DNA of 64,000 nt from Flavobacterium laiguense (lineage in GTDB: Bacteria; Bacteroidota; Bacteroidia; Flavobacteriales; Flavobacteriaceae): contig NZ_QCZH01000019.1 of the NCBI RefSeq assembly GCF_003097655.1, positions 1 to 64,000 on the forward strand, in the 5' to 3' direction. The notes below the pieces were generated by a model. The model searched no databases and had not been told where the DNA came from. It saw only the letters and a program-made list of their open reading frames with translations. Below, piece after piece: positions 51,431 to 60,121 of this stretch. Positions within the stretch are counted from its first letter, which is position 1, and the number at the start of each line of letters is the position of its first letter. Both the position numbers and the translations under genes were made by a program.

Positions 51431-52675
51431 ATGACTTTATTCAAAGCAATACAACAAGCCCAAAAACAATTACAAAATGTAGTTCCTTCTACTCCCTTGA
51501 TTGAAAACTTAAATTTATCGGAGGAATTTGGCGCAACTGTTTTACTGAAACGCGAAGACCTGCAAGTCGTTCGGTCCTATAAAATAAGAGGAGCCTATAA
51601 CAAAATTAGCTCCTTAACGGATGCCGAAAAAGAAACCGGAATCGTTTGTGCCAGTGCCGGGAATCATGCTCAAGGTGTCGCTTTCTCTTGCCATCTTTTG
51701 AAAATAATGGGTAAAATTTATATGCCAAAAACCACACCCAAACAAAAAGTCAAACAAGTGCAATTGTTTGGAAAAAAATACGTCGAAATTGTTTTGACAG
51801 GCGACACTTTTGATGACGCTTACACAAAAGCCCTAGCAGACTCCACACTCAACAACAAAGCATTCATCCATCCTTTTGACGATTTAAAAGTCATTGCGGG
51901 TCAAGGAACTGTAGGATTGGAAATTCTGGACAGTTACAAAGAACCTATTGATTATGTATTTGTACCCATCGGTGGTGGCGGACTGGCCTCTGGTCTTTCA
52001 ACGGTATTCAAACACCTGAGCGCGAATACCAAAATCATTGGAGTCGAACCACAAGGCGCTCCTTCGATGAAAACTTCAATTGCCAATGACAAAAACACGG
52101 CATTAGACACTATCGATAAGTTTGTGGATGGAGCAGCCGTAAAACAAGTGGGCGATCTGACTTTTGACATTTGCCAAAAAAACCTAGACGACATTATACT
52201 GGTTCCCGAAGGAAAAGTATGCACCACCATATTGCGATTGTACAATGAAGAAGCCATGGTAGTAGAACCCGCAGGAGCATTAACCATTTCTGCATTGGAT
52301 TTTTACAAGGACGAAATAAAAGGAAAAACGGTAGTTTGCATTGTAAGTGGCAGTAACAACGACATCGAAAGAACTGCCGAAATCAAAGAACGTTCCCTAC
52401 TCTACGAAGGATTAATGCATTATTTCATGATTCAGTTTCCGCAACGCCCCGGAGCATTGAAGGAATTTGTAAACGACATTTTGGGCCCTGATGATGACAT
52501 TACTTATTTTCAGTTTGCCAAAAAGAATAGTCGCGAAGTAGGATCTGTAGTCGTTGGGTTAGAATTGAAGAATCCAAATGACATTCATGCCATCAAAACC
52601 AACATGAATACCAAAGGATTTGAATACCAATACCTCAACGAAAGGCACGATCTTTTTACCCAATTGATAGGATAA
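51431..52675 (+). CDS. ilvA: Threonine deaminase IlvA
   Basis: A 414-residue PLP-dependent threonine dehydratase, first step of isoleucine synthesis. The PLP lysine is in VVRSYKIRGAYNKI, with SAGNHAQGVAF and the GGGGLASGL phosphate loop. The C-terminal ACT-like regulatory part (about 325-414) holds one copy, so it is shorter than E. coli IlvA (514). It follows the IlvN-like gene by 17 bp and both would be under the Ile-leader attenuators. Terminator at 52711. Confidence 0.95.
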   Translation: MTLFKAIQQAQKQLQNVVPSTPLIENLNLSEEFGATVLLKREDLQVVRSYKIRGAYNKISSLTDAEKETGIVCASAGNHAQGVAFSCHLLKIMGKIYMPKTTPKQKVKQVQLFGKKYVEIVLTGDTFDDAYTKALADSTLNNKAFIHPFDDLKVIAGQGTVGLEILDSYKEPIDYVFVPIGGGGLASGLSTVFKHLSANTKIIGVEPQGAPSMKTSIANDKNTALDTIDKFVDGAAVKQVGDLTFDICQKNLDDIILVPEGKVCTTILRLYNEEAMVVEPAGALTISALDFYKDEIKGKTVVCIVSGSNNDIERTAEIKERSLLYEGLMHYFMIQFPQRPGALKEFVNDILGPDDDITYFQFAKKNSREVGSVVVGLELKNPNDIHAIKTNMNTKGFEYQYLNERHDLFTQLIG

Positions 52676-52710
52676 ATTAACAGATCTTTTTCTGTCGATT
52701 TTCTAATTAT

Positions 52711-52736
52711 AGCCTACCTTTGCGTAGGCTTTTTTA
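52711..52736 (+). terminator. Intrinsic terminator after ilvA
   Basis: AGCCTAC (52711-52717) and GTAGGCT (52724-52730), then T-run. It separates ilvA from the globin gene. Confidence 0.85.
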
Positions 52737-52748
52737 TAACCAAAAACA

Positions 52749-53141
52749 ATGACAAATAAAGACATCACAAACATAGAAGACATTAAATTATTGGTAGACA
52801 CGTTCTACTCTAATGTGCGAAAAGACGAACTAATCGGTTCTATTTTTGACGAGAAAATTGGCGATCGCTGGCCAGAGCATCTAGAGAAAATGTACCGCTT
52901 TTGGCAAACTGTTCTGCTCGATGAACACACGTATTCCGGAAGTCCTTTTCCGCCACACAAACAACTCCCGGTCGAGAAAGAACACTTTACCCGCTGGATG
53001 GAAATTTTCACCAACACCGTAGATAGTTTATTTGCAGGACCACTTGCTGAAGAAGCCAAACTACGAGGGCAGAATATGGCAGAAATGTTCAACCACAAAA
53101 TTGAGTATTTCAGGCATGAAGCGAAGCATCCGCTTTTGTAA
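52749..53141 (+). CDS. Group III truncated hemoglobin (second)
   Basis: A 130-residue group III truncated globin. The N-terminus IEDIKLLVDTFYSNVRKDELIGSIF, the MYRFWQTVLLDEHTYSGSPFPPHKQL block and EHFTRWMEIFTNTVDSLFAGPLAEEAK (with the likely proximal His) match the family. It differs clearly from the one at 28013, so it is not a recent duplicate. It stands between ilvA and a hairpin repeat, not in the nos region. Confidence 0.92.
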   Translation: MTNKDITNIEDIKLLVDTFYSNVRKDELIGSIFDEKIGDRWPEHLEKMYRFWQTVLLDEHTYSGSPFPPHKQLPVEKEHFTRWMEIFTNTVDSLFAGPLAEEAKLRGQNMAEMFNHKIEYFRHEAKHPLL

Positions 53142-53169
53142 TCTAAAGACAGAAACCGTACTGATTAAA

Positions 53170-53225
53170 AATTACCGCAGATTCGCAGATTAAAATATTT
53201 TAAAATCTGCAAATCTGCGGTAATT
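53170..53225. repeat. ACCGCAGATT-type intergenic hairpin
   Basis: AATTACCGCAGATTcGCAGATT on the left and AATCTGCaAATCTGCGGTAATT on the right pair closely around an A/T-rich loop. Same family as 55967-56023. Confidence 0.85.
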
Positions 53226-53277
53226 CATTTTCAAAACCATTGTATTACTTTTGCTACACTAACAAAACCAAATTACA

Positions 53278-54057
53278 ATGACTTACCGTTTAAAAACAAT
53301 CCTTTTTCTATTTATTGCATTCTCCTTTTTTACGAGTACCGCCCAGAAAGACAAAAACACAACTATATACCAATACGCTACGATCAACGCCTTGATGGAA
53401 GGCGGTTTTGACGGAGATATGACTCTGGCTGCATTACAAAAGAAAGGAACTTTCGGAATTGGGACTTTTAATGAATTGGACGGCGAAATGATTGGGTTTG
53501 ACAATCATTTTTACCAAATCAAATCCGATGGAAAAGCGTATGCTGTCGTTCCTTCACAAAAAACACCTTTTGCCGTAGTGACGAATTTCTCGAAAGATCA
53601 AACTTTTTCCAGTACCCAGACATTAGACCTCAAAAAACTCTACGCTTTGCTGGACAGTTTATCGCCCAATAAAAATCTATACGTGGGGTATAAAATCAAA
53701 GTGAAATGCCAAACGATAAAAACCAGAAGCGTCTCCAAACAAACCAAACCCTATCCTTTGATGGTTGATGCCGTAAAAAAGCAGTCGGTTTTTGAGATGC
53801 AAACGATTTCCGGAACGCTGGTTGGCTTTCGATTTCCTGAATATATGAAAGGCTTGAATGTTCCCGGTTATCATTTTCATTTTCTTTCGGATGATAAAAA
53901 ATCGGGTGGACACGTATTGGATTTATCCGCATCTAATCTTGAAATCGAAATCGACTTCATGGATGATTTTGAACTTCATATTCCTAACAATGAAAACTTT
54001 AACCGACTGAATTTAACCAAAACCAAAGCAGAAGATTTAGAGAAAGTGGAGAAATAA
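53278..54057 (+). CDS. budA: Exported alpha-acetolactate decarboxylase
   Basis: A 259-residue acetolactate decarboxylase that makes acetoin from acetolactate. Residues 1-22 look like a signal peptide (ending STAQ). The zinc ligands are in VPGYHFHFLSDDKKSGGHVLD (His-x-His and a third His). The conserved GTFNELDGEMIGFDNHFYQI segment is present. Export is unusual, since acetolactate is a cytoplasmic metabolite, though exported forms are known. It lies next to ilvA/IlvN-like genes, which use the same metabolite. Confidence 0.88.
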   Translation: MTYRLKTILFLFIAFSFFTSTAQKDKNTTIYQYATINALMEGGFDGDMTLAALQKKGTFGIGTFNELDGEMIGFDNHFYQIKSDGKAYAVVPSQKTPFAVVTNFSKDQTFSSTQTLDLKKLYALLDSLSPNKNLYVGYKIKVKCQTIKTRSVSKQTKPYPLMVDAVKKQSVFEMQTISGTLVGFRFPEYMKGLNVPGYHFHFLSDDKKSGGHVLDLSASNLEIEIDFMDDFELHIPNNENFNRLNLTKTKAEDLEKVEK

Positions 54058-54095
54058 TTTCTAACATAAAAGTTAGAATTCGCTTCTTAAAATTG

Positions 54096-54103
54096 TATTT
54101 TTG
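54096..54103 (+). promoter_or_regulatory. Candidate -7 promoter element
   Basis: TATTTTTG matches the Bacteroidetes TAnnTTTG consensus 24 bp before the aromatic hydroxylase start. Confidence 0.4.
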
Positions 54104-54126
54104 CATAAAACTATATCGATTTCGCC

Positions 54127-55890
54127 ATGAACACAAACATAGAAAGCAATCCCTTATTAGAGCGATTGCCTAAACATTTAAAACAGTTTATCAAACCACA
54201 GGATTATAGCGATTACACACCTATCAACCAAGCGGTTTGGCGTTATGTGATGCGCAAAAACGTGAATTATCTCTCGAAAGTTGCCCACAGTTCGTATCTG
54301 GATGGTTTGAAAAAAACAGGCATAGAGGTTGACAATATTCCGAGTATGTATGGCATGAACCGCATACTAAGCGAAATTGGCTGGGCTGCCGTTGCGGTAG
54401 ATGGATTTATTCCGCCTAATGCTTTTATGGAATTTCAGGCCTACAACGTGTTGGTTATTGCTTCGGACATTCGCCAACTCGAACATATCGAATACACTCC
54501 TGCTCCGGATATTATTCACGAAGGTGCCGGTCATGCCCCTATTATTGCGAATCCGGAATATGCAGAATACCTGCGCCGTTTTGGAGAAATAGGTTGTAAA
54601 GCCATTTCTTCGCATAAAGATTACGAAATGTACGAAGCCATTCGCCTGCTTTCTATTTTGAAAGAAGCCGAAGACACTCCAAAAGCCGATATTGAAGCTG
54701 CCGAAAAAGCAGTCGAAGACTTGCAAAATAACATGGGTGAATTATCTGAAATGGCCCAAATCAGAAACCTACACTGGTGGACAGTTGAATACGGTTTGAT
54801 TGGAACTATCGAAAACCCAAAAATATACGGTGCCGGATTATTGTCTTCCATTGGCGAAAGCGCTTGGTGTATGACTGATAATGTAAAGAAAATCCCTTAT
54901 GGTTTTTCGGCAGTTCATCAAAGTTTTGATATTACCAAATTACAACCTCAACTGTATGTCACTCCAGATTTTGCTTACTTGAGTTTGATTTTGGAAGAGT
55001 TTGCCAATACTATGGCTTTACGTACCGGTGGATTGTCTGGAATTAATAAACTAATCCATTCGAAAGCATTAGGAACCGTTGAATTGAGTACTGGTTTACA
55101 GATTTCGGGCGTATTTACAAATGTTATTGAAGACGAAGGAAGGCCAATCTATTTTCAAACCACAGGAAAAACAGCTTTATCGTATCGTGAAAAAGAACTG
55201 GTAGGCCACGGAACGAGTACGCATCCCGAAGGTTTTGGTAGCCCAATTGGAAAACTAAAAGGAATCAATTTGGCTATTGAAGACATGAGTCCAAGAGACT
55301 TAAAAGCGTATGGCGTTTATGAAGGCCAAACAGCTACTTTGGAATTTGAAGGCAATATAACAGTGGTTGGAGAAATCATTACCGGAAAGAGAAATCTACA
55401 CGGAGAAATCATTTTAATTTGTTTTAAAAACTGTACCGTTACACACGGAGACACTATTTTATTCCAACCGGAATGGGGGAATTATGATATGGCCGTGGGT
55501 AAAAAATTGGTTTCGGCCTTTTCTGGTCCAGCCGATGTGAATAGCTTCGATTTGATTTCACATGTACCGTCGAGCAAAACCATTAAAGCCAAACATACTG
55601 CCGAAAGAGACGATCTAGAAGTATTGTACCAAACCGTAAGAAGCATTCGCGAATCTAACGACACGACGACTTCACTAGAACCTATTTTTACTAAATTACA
55701 AAATAATCATCCAAAGGATTGGTTGCTTTCCGTAGAAATAGCAGAACTTTTGAATGCCAGAAATGAATCGGGTTTAATGCAACAAGTGTTGTTACATTTG
55801 GAGAACCTGAAAAAACAACGTCCTGAAATCGAAAAATTAATTTCGAATGGATTGGAATTGATTTTTGAAAACGAAGAAACTGTTCATTAA
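54127..55890 (+). CDS. Aromatic amino acid hydroxylase (phenylalanine 4-monooxygenase type)
   Basis: A 587-residue iron- and tetrahydropterin-dependent hydroxylase. The iron ligands are His131 and His136 in HEGAGH and Glu221 in WWTVEYG. The catalytic domain (about 1-330) is followed by a ~250-residue extension not found in the short bacterial PhhA proteins (about 260-300 residues); the extension has no domain I recognise. Phenylalanine is the likeliest substrate, by analogy with long Bacteroidetes forms. It is a single-gene unit. Confidence 0.9.
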   Translation: MNTNIESNPLLERLPKHLKQFIKPQDYSDYTPINQAVWRYVMRKNVNYLSKVAHSSYLDGLKKTGIEVDNIPSMYGMNRILSEIGWAAVAVDGFIPPNAFMEFQAYNVLVIASDIRQLEHIEYTPAPDIIHEGAGHAPIIANPEYAEYLRRFGEIGCKAISSHKDYEMYEAIRLLSILKEAEDTPKADIEAAEKAVEDLQNNMGELSEMAQIRNLHWWTVEYGLIGTIENPKIYGAGLLSSIGESAWCMTDNVKKIPYGFSAVHQSFDITKLQPQLYVTPDFAYLSLILEEFANTMALRTGGLSGINKLIHSKALGTVELSTGLQISGVFTNVIEDEGRPIYFQTTGKTALSYREKELVGHGTSTHPEGFGSPIGKLKGINLAIEDMSPRDLKAYGVYEGQTATLEFEGNITVVGEIITGKRNLHGEIILICFKNCTVTHGDTILFQPEWGNYDMAVGKKLVSAFSGPADVNSFDLISHVPSSKTIKAKHTAERDDLEVLYQTVRSIRESNDTTTSLEPIFTKLQNNHPKDWLLSVEIAELLNARNESGLMQQVLLHLENLKKQRPEIEKLISNGLELIFENEETVH

Positions 55891-55966
55891 AAATATAAAC
55901 ACACATTACACAGATTTTCAAAGTTTTTCACCTAAACCACAGCTTGCAAATCAAACAGCAAAAAAA

Positions 55967-56023
55967 TAACCGCAAATTCGCAAATTTTTACATCAACATT
56001 AAAAATTTGCGAATTTGCGGTTA
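55967..56023. repeat. 24-bp perfect inverted repeat (ACCGCAAATT type)
   Basis: TAACCGCAAATTCGCAAATT... arms 55967-55990 and 56000-56023 are perfect reverse complements around a 9-base loop. It lies between two converging genes. Confidence 0.92.
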
Positions 56024-56131
56024 ATACATTTTCAGAACTTTAGCCCCAGATTCCGCTATAGAAATCTGTATTTTTTTGGCTAAAATTCACTACGAAAAAT
56101 AAGTTTGTACTATTTCGTGTTGAAACAAAAC

Positions 56132-56752
56132 TTACAGCTTCAAATCCTGTTGTAACTGGCTTTCGTTTTCGATGACTTCACCATTGTATTGTAGTTTCCA
56201 GCCTAAAGAATTCGTTAAGATTAGCATTTTGGAGATTTCGCTTACCAAACGATTTTTCGCATTGGTTTTCAATGTCGATTTGTCTACTTTCTTGGCCATA
56301 TTAGCTTTGACCGTCTTATTGATTTTGTTGTAATCGGCACCTGTAAATTCGTTGAATTTGCTTTGCTCCACATCATAATATTGAATGTCGGGATAAATAG
56401 CAATCTCTTCTTTTGGGATAGAAAGAATCGTTATGGTTTTATTCTTTTCATCGATATCATATTTCATTTGATGCAAATCATAAGCTACTGTCACCTTCGC
56501 ATTCACAATCACGATCGCCTTCTTTTCAAAAGAAATCATATCCAAAAAGTACTTATTCGAATTCTTAAAAGTGATTACTTCCGAAAAATGTCCTTCGGTA
56601 ACCACCAATTTACCCACATTCACAATTTGTTGCTGAATCAAATTGGTATTGTAATCCAAAGTTGAATCATCCCCTTTCTTGAACTCACAAAATTTGAATG
56701 CCAAAATTATGACTACTACAACAACTGCTCCAACTAAAATTCTTTTTAACAT
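56132..56752 (-). CDS. DUF4230 membrane-anchored protein
   Basis: A 206-residue protein of the DUF4230 family with one N-terminal membrane helix (residues 5-22) and a mixed soluble domain (IVNAKVTVAYDLHQMKYDID and AIYPDIQYYDVEQSKFNEF blocks). Function unknown. It is 2 bp downstream of the GSCFA gene and so in one transcript with it. Confidence 0.8.
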   Translation of the reverse strand: MLKRILVGAVVVVVIILAFKFCEFKKGDDSTLDYNTNLIQQQIVNVGKLVVTEGHFSEVITFKNSNKYFLDMISFEKKAIVIVNAKVTVAYDLHQMKYDIDEKNKTITILSIPKEEIAIYPDIQYYDVEQSKFNEFTGADYNKINKTVKANMAKKVDKSTLKTNAKNRLVSEISKMLILTNSLGWKLQYNGEVIENESQLQQDLKL

Positions 56753-56754
56753 AA

Positions 56755-57711
56755 TTAAAATTTCATAAATGAATACTGAGCCACTAATGTAGTAATTTTC
56801 GTTTGAAGATTGGCTTCAAACTTTTTATGGCTTTCAGAATTGGGATTAAATGGGCGATGTTGTAAACTTTTCTGAATGCTTTCAACAGCATCCATTGTTG
56901 CATAAGTTGCTTCTGAAATCGTAGTTTCCCTGAATCGTTCCCAGATATAATCAATCGCCATTGGACTCGGATGCAACATATCTTCAGCATAAAAACGATA
57001 ATCGCGAAGTTCATCCATCATGATTTCGTAAGAAGGAAAGTATTCAGTCTTCAGTTTTAAGTGTTCAGTGCTCAGTTTGTCGTGAATCGCCGCAATCAAA
57101 TGTGCTTTGCTGACTTGATTTTCGACAAAACCATCTTTGAGATGACGCACAGGCGAAACCGTAAAAATGAAATTACAATTGGAATTTATCGATCGAATCA
57201 AACGTATTGTGTTCTCCATACTCTCCTGAATAGTTATGACAGAAAGTAGCTCTTTTGTAAACTGCTTTTGAGGCACTTTATGACAATTGGCAACTATTTC
57301 GTTACTTTCAATGTTGCGATACACCCAAGAAGTTCCATACGTAATAATGATATGGGTTGTTTCCTGCAATTGTTTTTTAGTTTCCAAAAGAATTTGATTT
57401 AGACTCGTCAATAATTCATCTTGACTTGCACAACTCAAATCCGAATGTACTTCAAAACAATGCCAACGCTCATTGTGAAAAAAAATATCTTCATCTGTGA
57501 ATAGCGTATCATTGACAACTCTATCAATAATCCTCTCAATAGAAACAGGATTAAAAACAATTCCGAATGGATTGGTCGAGCTCTGAAATTTAAAATACTG
57601 GAATTTATCTCCCATATTTTCAGCAAAGCAAGAACCCAACGAGACAATTTTGGAGTTGTAGTCTATTGGATTTGGGGTTTTGGGAATGGGGATTTGGGTA
57701 GTGAAGTTCAT
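56755..57711 (-). CDS. GSCFA domain protein
   Basis: A 318-residue protein with the GSCFA motif in KIVSLGSCFAENMGDKFQYFKF (near residue 24), related to SGNH-type hydrolases. The later HPSPMAIDYIWERF segment contains a DxxH-like pair, here with the His in HPS. It may be an esterase, but the substrate is unknown. I chose the ATG at 57711; a TTG at 57717 is the alternative. It is two bases from DUF4230. Confidence 0.88.
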   Translation of the reverse strand: MNFTTQIPIPKTPNPIDYNSKIVSLGSCFAENMGDKFQYFKFQSSTNPFGIVFNPVSIERIIDRVVNDTLFTDEDIFFHNERWHCFEVHSDLSCASQDELLTSLNQILLETKKQLQETTHIIITYGTSWVYRNIESNEIVANCHKVPQKQFTKELLSVITIQESMENTIRLIRSINSNCNFIFTVSPVRHLKDGFVENQVSKAHLIAAIHDKLSTEHLKLKTEYFPSYEIMMDELRDYRFYAEDMLHPSPMAIDYIWERFRETTISEATYATMDAVESIQKSLQHRPFNPNSESHKKFEANLQTKITTLVAQYSFMKF

Positions 57712-57774
57712 TTGCAATAGTAACTTTTACGGATAAATGAAACACAAAAGTAGTTTTTTAATTTATTACATAAC

Positions 57775-57808
57775 AAAAAAGCCAAACACTAAATGTGTCT
57801 GGCTTTTT
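57775..57808 (-). terminator. Intrinsic terminator after lipoprotein gene
   Basis: AAAAAAGCCAAACACT and GTGTCTGGCTTTTT form a stem with a 4-base loop just after the stop of the 57831 gene. It is A/T-flanked on both sides and so bidirectional. Confidence 0.8.
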
Positions 57809-57830
57809 AGAGCTATAGAATAAGATTAAA

Positions 57831-58637
57831 CTAAAAAGTATATTCCGTTATTCCATCAACTGTTGTCCCATCTTTTTCGTAAGAGGTTTCTTTTGTAGGA
57901 TATCCATTTGCATCATAAACATAAACTGTTTTGTATACATTCGTATTCGATGAATTTGACCCATCAACAGATGAAGAAGTACTTTTGACTATATTATTAA
58001 TAGATCCAAATCCTTCATCTGTAATAACTAATAAATTAAATCCTGCAATATTTTTAGTCGGACTATTTTTAGTATCAAATTCATACACAGTTGTATAAAC
58101 ACTTGATCCAGGAGTTGAATTTATTTCTACAACTTTAACCAAATTTCCATTCGAAATAGTAGACAATCTTTCATTATTAGTTTTTGTCTCCACACCAGTA
58201 GTAACATCTGTTGTATAATATAAAGTCTTAATAGTCCCATCAGAATTGTAAGTATATACAGTCCTCGTCTTGTATTCACCTGTTGGATATTTAGATGTGA
58301 AATTTTCTGCATGAGAATAACTTGCTAATTTACCACCTGTATAAGTATAAATCGCTTCACTATCTTTAATACCGGCATCATCGTAATCGATAGTTTTCAC
58401 AATTTCGTTTCCATCATAAGTATAATCCGTTCTACCATCTTCACTTTTAATGCTAGTAATTTTATTACCATCATAAGAAATAGTTGCATTCGAATTATCA
58501 GATGGATAAGATGGACTAGTGTACTTTACTGATTTTGGTAAAATCATTGAAGCAGAATCAGATGAATTAGTATCATCATTAGAACAAGATGTAAGTACTA
58601 ATAAACAAGCACTAAATAAATAAAGTAATTTTTTCAT
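57831..58637 (-). CDS. YD-like repeat lipoprotein (paralog 1)
   Basis: A 268-residue lipoprotein with lipobox LTSC at about residue 18 and short repeats of the form YDGNKI, YTYDGNEIV, YTGGKL and YTYNSDGTIK, as in RHS/YD-type beta proteins. I do not recognise a named family. It is a paralog of the next gene upstream (59142-59954), with nearly the same leader and signal (MKKLLYLF). The pair arose by a duplication that also carried the 3' end of alaS. Confidence 0.75.
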   Translation of the reverse strand: MKKLLYLFSACLLVLTSCSNDDTNSSDSASMILPKSVKYTSPSYPSDNSNATISYDGNKITSIKSEDGRTDYTYDGNEIVKTIDYDDAGIKDSEAIYTYTGGKLASYSHAENFTSKYPTGEYKTRTVYTYNSDGTIKTLYYTTDVTTGVETKTNNERLSTISNGNLVKVVEINSTPGSSVYTTVYEFDTKNSPTKNIAGFNLLVITDEGFGSINNIVKSTSSSVDGSNSSNTNVYKTVYVYDANGYPTKETSYEKDGTTVDGITEYTF

Positions 58638-58806
58638 AATTATATATAGTTAATTTTTTACAAAAAAAATCATAAAAAAATTAAAAAGCAAATTAAAAGC
58701 CACAATTATTAATCTAATTATACATACAAAAAAACAAACCATTAAAGACTTAAAAACAAAGTGTTTACAATTTTAAAATATATTTTTATTTAGTTTCTGA
58801 ATACAA

Positions 58807-58847
58807 AAGCCTTAAACAATCCGCTAGTAACGAATTATTTAAGGCTT
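58807..58847 (-). terminator. Duplicated alaS-type terminator
   Basis: AAGCCTTAAA... and ...TTTAAGGCTT (58807-58847) form a stem matching the one downstream of intact alaS (60041-60075) in order and sequence. It lies next to the alaS fragment. Confidence 0.7.
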
Positions 58848-58898
58848 CTATTTTATCAAATGCCTTAATAAAAAGGCAAAAAATAATTTCTTGAAAAT

Positions 58899-59063
58899 CT
58901 ACTTCACAAACTCAACCGCCTTAACCAAAGCATCTGCAATTCCATCAGCATTTTTTCCTCCAGCAGTAGCGAAGAAAGGTTGTCCTCCTCCTCCACCTTG
59001 GATGTATTTACCTAATTCACGAACCACTTGACCCGCGTTTAGTTTTTTAGCGGAAACTAATTT
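58899..59063 (-). pseudogene. Detached 3' end of alaS
   Basis: Encodes about 53 C-terminal residues of alanyl-tRNA synthetase, from SAKKLNAG through [19 protein letters not shown] to a TAG stop, with only four residue differences from intact AlaS. Beyond 59063 the similarity stops. No start or rest of the gene is present. It is the most recent of the four fragments by divergence. The gap 58638-59141 holds no other gene. Confidence 0.92.
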
Positions 59064-59141
59064 TTAAAATGTGATAAACCTTGATACCTTACACGGTTAA
59101 TCAATCTTTTTTTGAATAACTTATATGAACAAAATCAATTT

Positions 59142-59954
59142 TCAGTAATGATATTCAGTATTATAAAAATGAGTATTACTAGGAATGTTATTTGTAGCCT
59201 CGACGTCCGATGTGCTTATTTTCTCAGGATATCCATTGGAATTATAAGTGTATTTATTTTTTACAGTTTTTGTATATGTACTAGAAACTAAAGTATATTC
59301 AACCAAATTATTCTTACTTATCTCATAACCATGTTGATCATACAACTGACCAAATCCTACAATATTTGAAAAAGGATTTGTTTTATTATCATATTTATAA
59401 ATGGAAGTACTTAAAATTGTTCCGTCTATGTCGCAATATTCCGACTTAACTAAGTTTCCATTTTGAAAAAAATATTTAATTAGATAAAGTATCTTAGCAT
59501 TACCTTGACTATCAAAAGTGTAATTTTTAGCAGTAATGGTACCATCAGAATTATAAACATAATCAAACTTATAATTATTCCTGTCATGTAACGAAGTTCC
59601 GTCAGAAGTCCAACTATCACTCGATTTAGATAATAAAGAGGTAAGCTTTCCATTCTCATAGTTATATTCTACAGAAGTAATCTCCCAAAAATCCCAACCA
59701 TTCTTTCTAACTATTTTTTCTTTTATGATTAAATCCCCATCATAAATATAGGTTCTAGTATTCGTTTCAGTAGCTGACCTTTCTTCTTTAACTATTTTGT
59801 TCCCGTCATAAGTAATTATATGTGTTCCACCATAACTATCACTAGTAATTTCTTTTATTAAAAGTATTGTTTCTCCTATAGAATCTGAGCTATCAGATGA
59901 ACAAGAACTAAGCACCAATAAAGAAGCGCCAAATAAATAAAGTAATTTTTTCAT
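59142..59954 (-). CDS. YD-like repeat lipoprotein (paralog 2)
   Basis: A 270-residue lipoprotein with lipobox LSSC at about residue 18 and YD-like repeats (IITYDGNKIVKEE, TYIYDGDLIIKEK, YNYENGKLTS, FDYVYNSDGTI). Paralog of 57831-58637. It lies directly downstream of alaS after a terminator. No function is known. Sequence between the two paralogs is conserved in the promoter-side leader and differs in the bodies of the proteins, suggesting older divergence than the alaS fragment would imply. Confidence 0.75.
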   Translation of the reverse strand: MKKLLYLFGASLLVLSSCSSDSSDSIGETILLIKEITSDSYGGTHIITYDGNKIVKEERSATETNTRTYIYDGDLIIKEKIVRKNGWDFWEITSVEYNYENGKLTSLLSKSSDSWTSDGTSLHDRNNYKFDYVYNSDGTITAKNYTFDSQGNAKILYLIKYFFQNGNLVKSEYCDIDGTILSTSIYKYDNKTNPFSNIVGFGQLYDQHGYEISKNNLVEYTLVSSTYTKTVKNKYTYNSNGYPEKISTSDVEATNNIPSNTHFYNTEYHY

Positions 59955-60030
59955 GATTTTATATAGTTAATTTTTTACAAAAAAAACATAAAAAAAGTAA
60001 AAAGCAAATTAAAAGCACTAATTATATTTA

Positions 60031-60075
60031 CAAAAAAAAACCTTAAACAATCTATAATAAACAGATTGTTTAAGG
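60031..60075 (-). terminator. Intrinsic terminator of alaS
   Basis: CCTTAAACAATCT (60041-60053) and AGATTGTTTAAGG (60063-60075) form a perfect 13-bp stem; on the minus strand a run of nine T follows (60032-60040). Confidence 0.9.
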
Positions 60076-60121
60076 GTATATATAAAAACCAAATACCTTT
60101 ATAAGGCAATATTCTTGAAAC

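Noticed and set aside
53165-56030. Repeated CCGCAGATT/CCGCAAATT words as a possible CRISPR array
   Set aside because: They are two isolated inverted repeats 2.8 kb apart, without regular direct repeats, spacers or cas genes.
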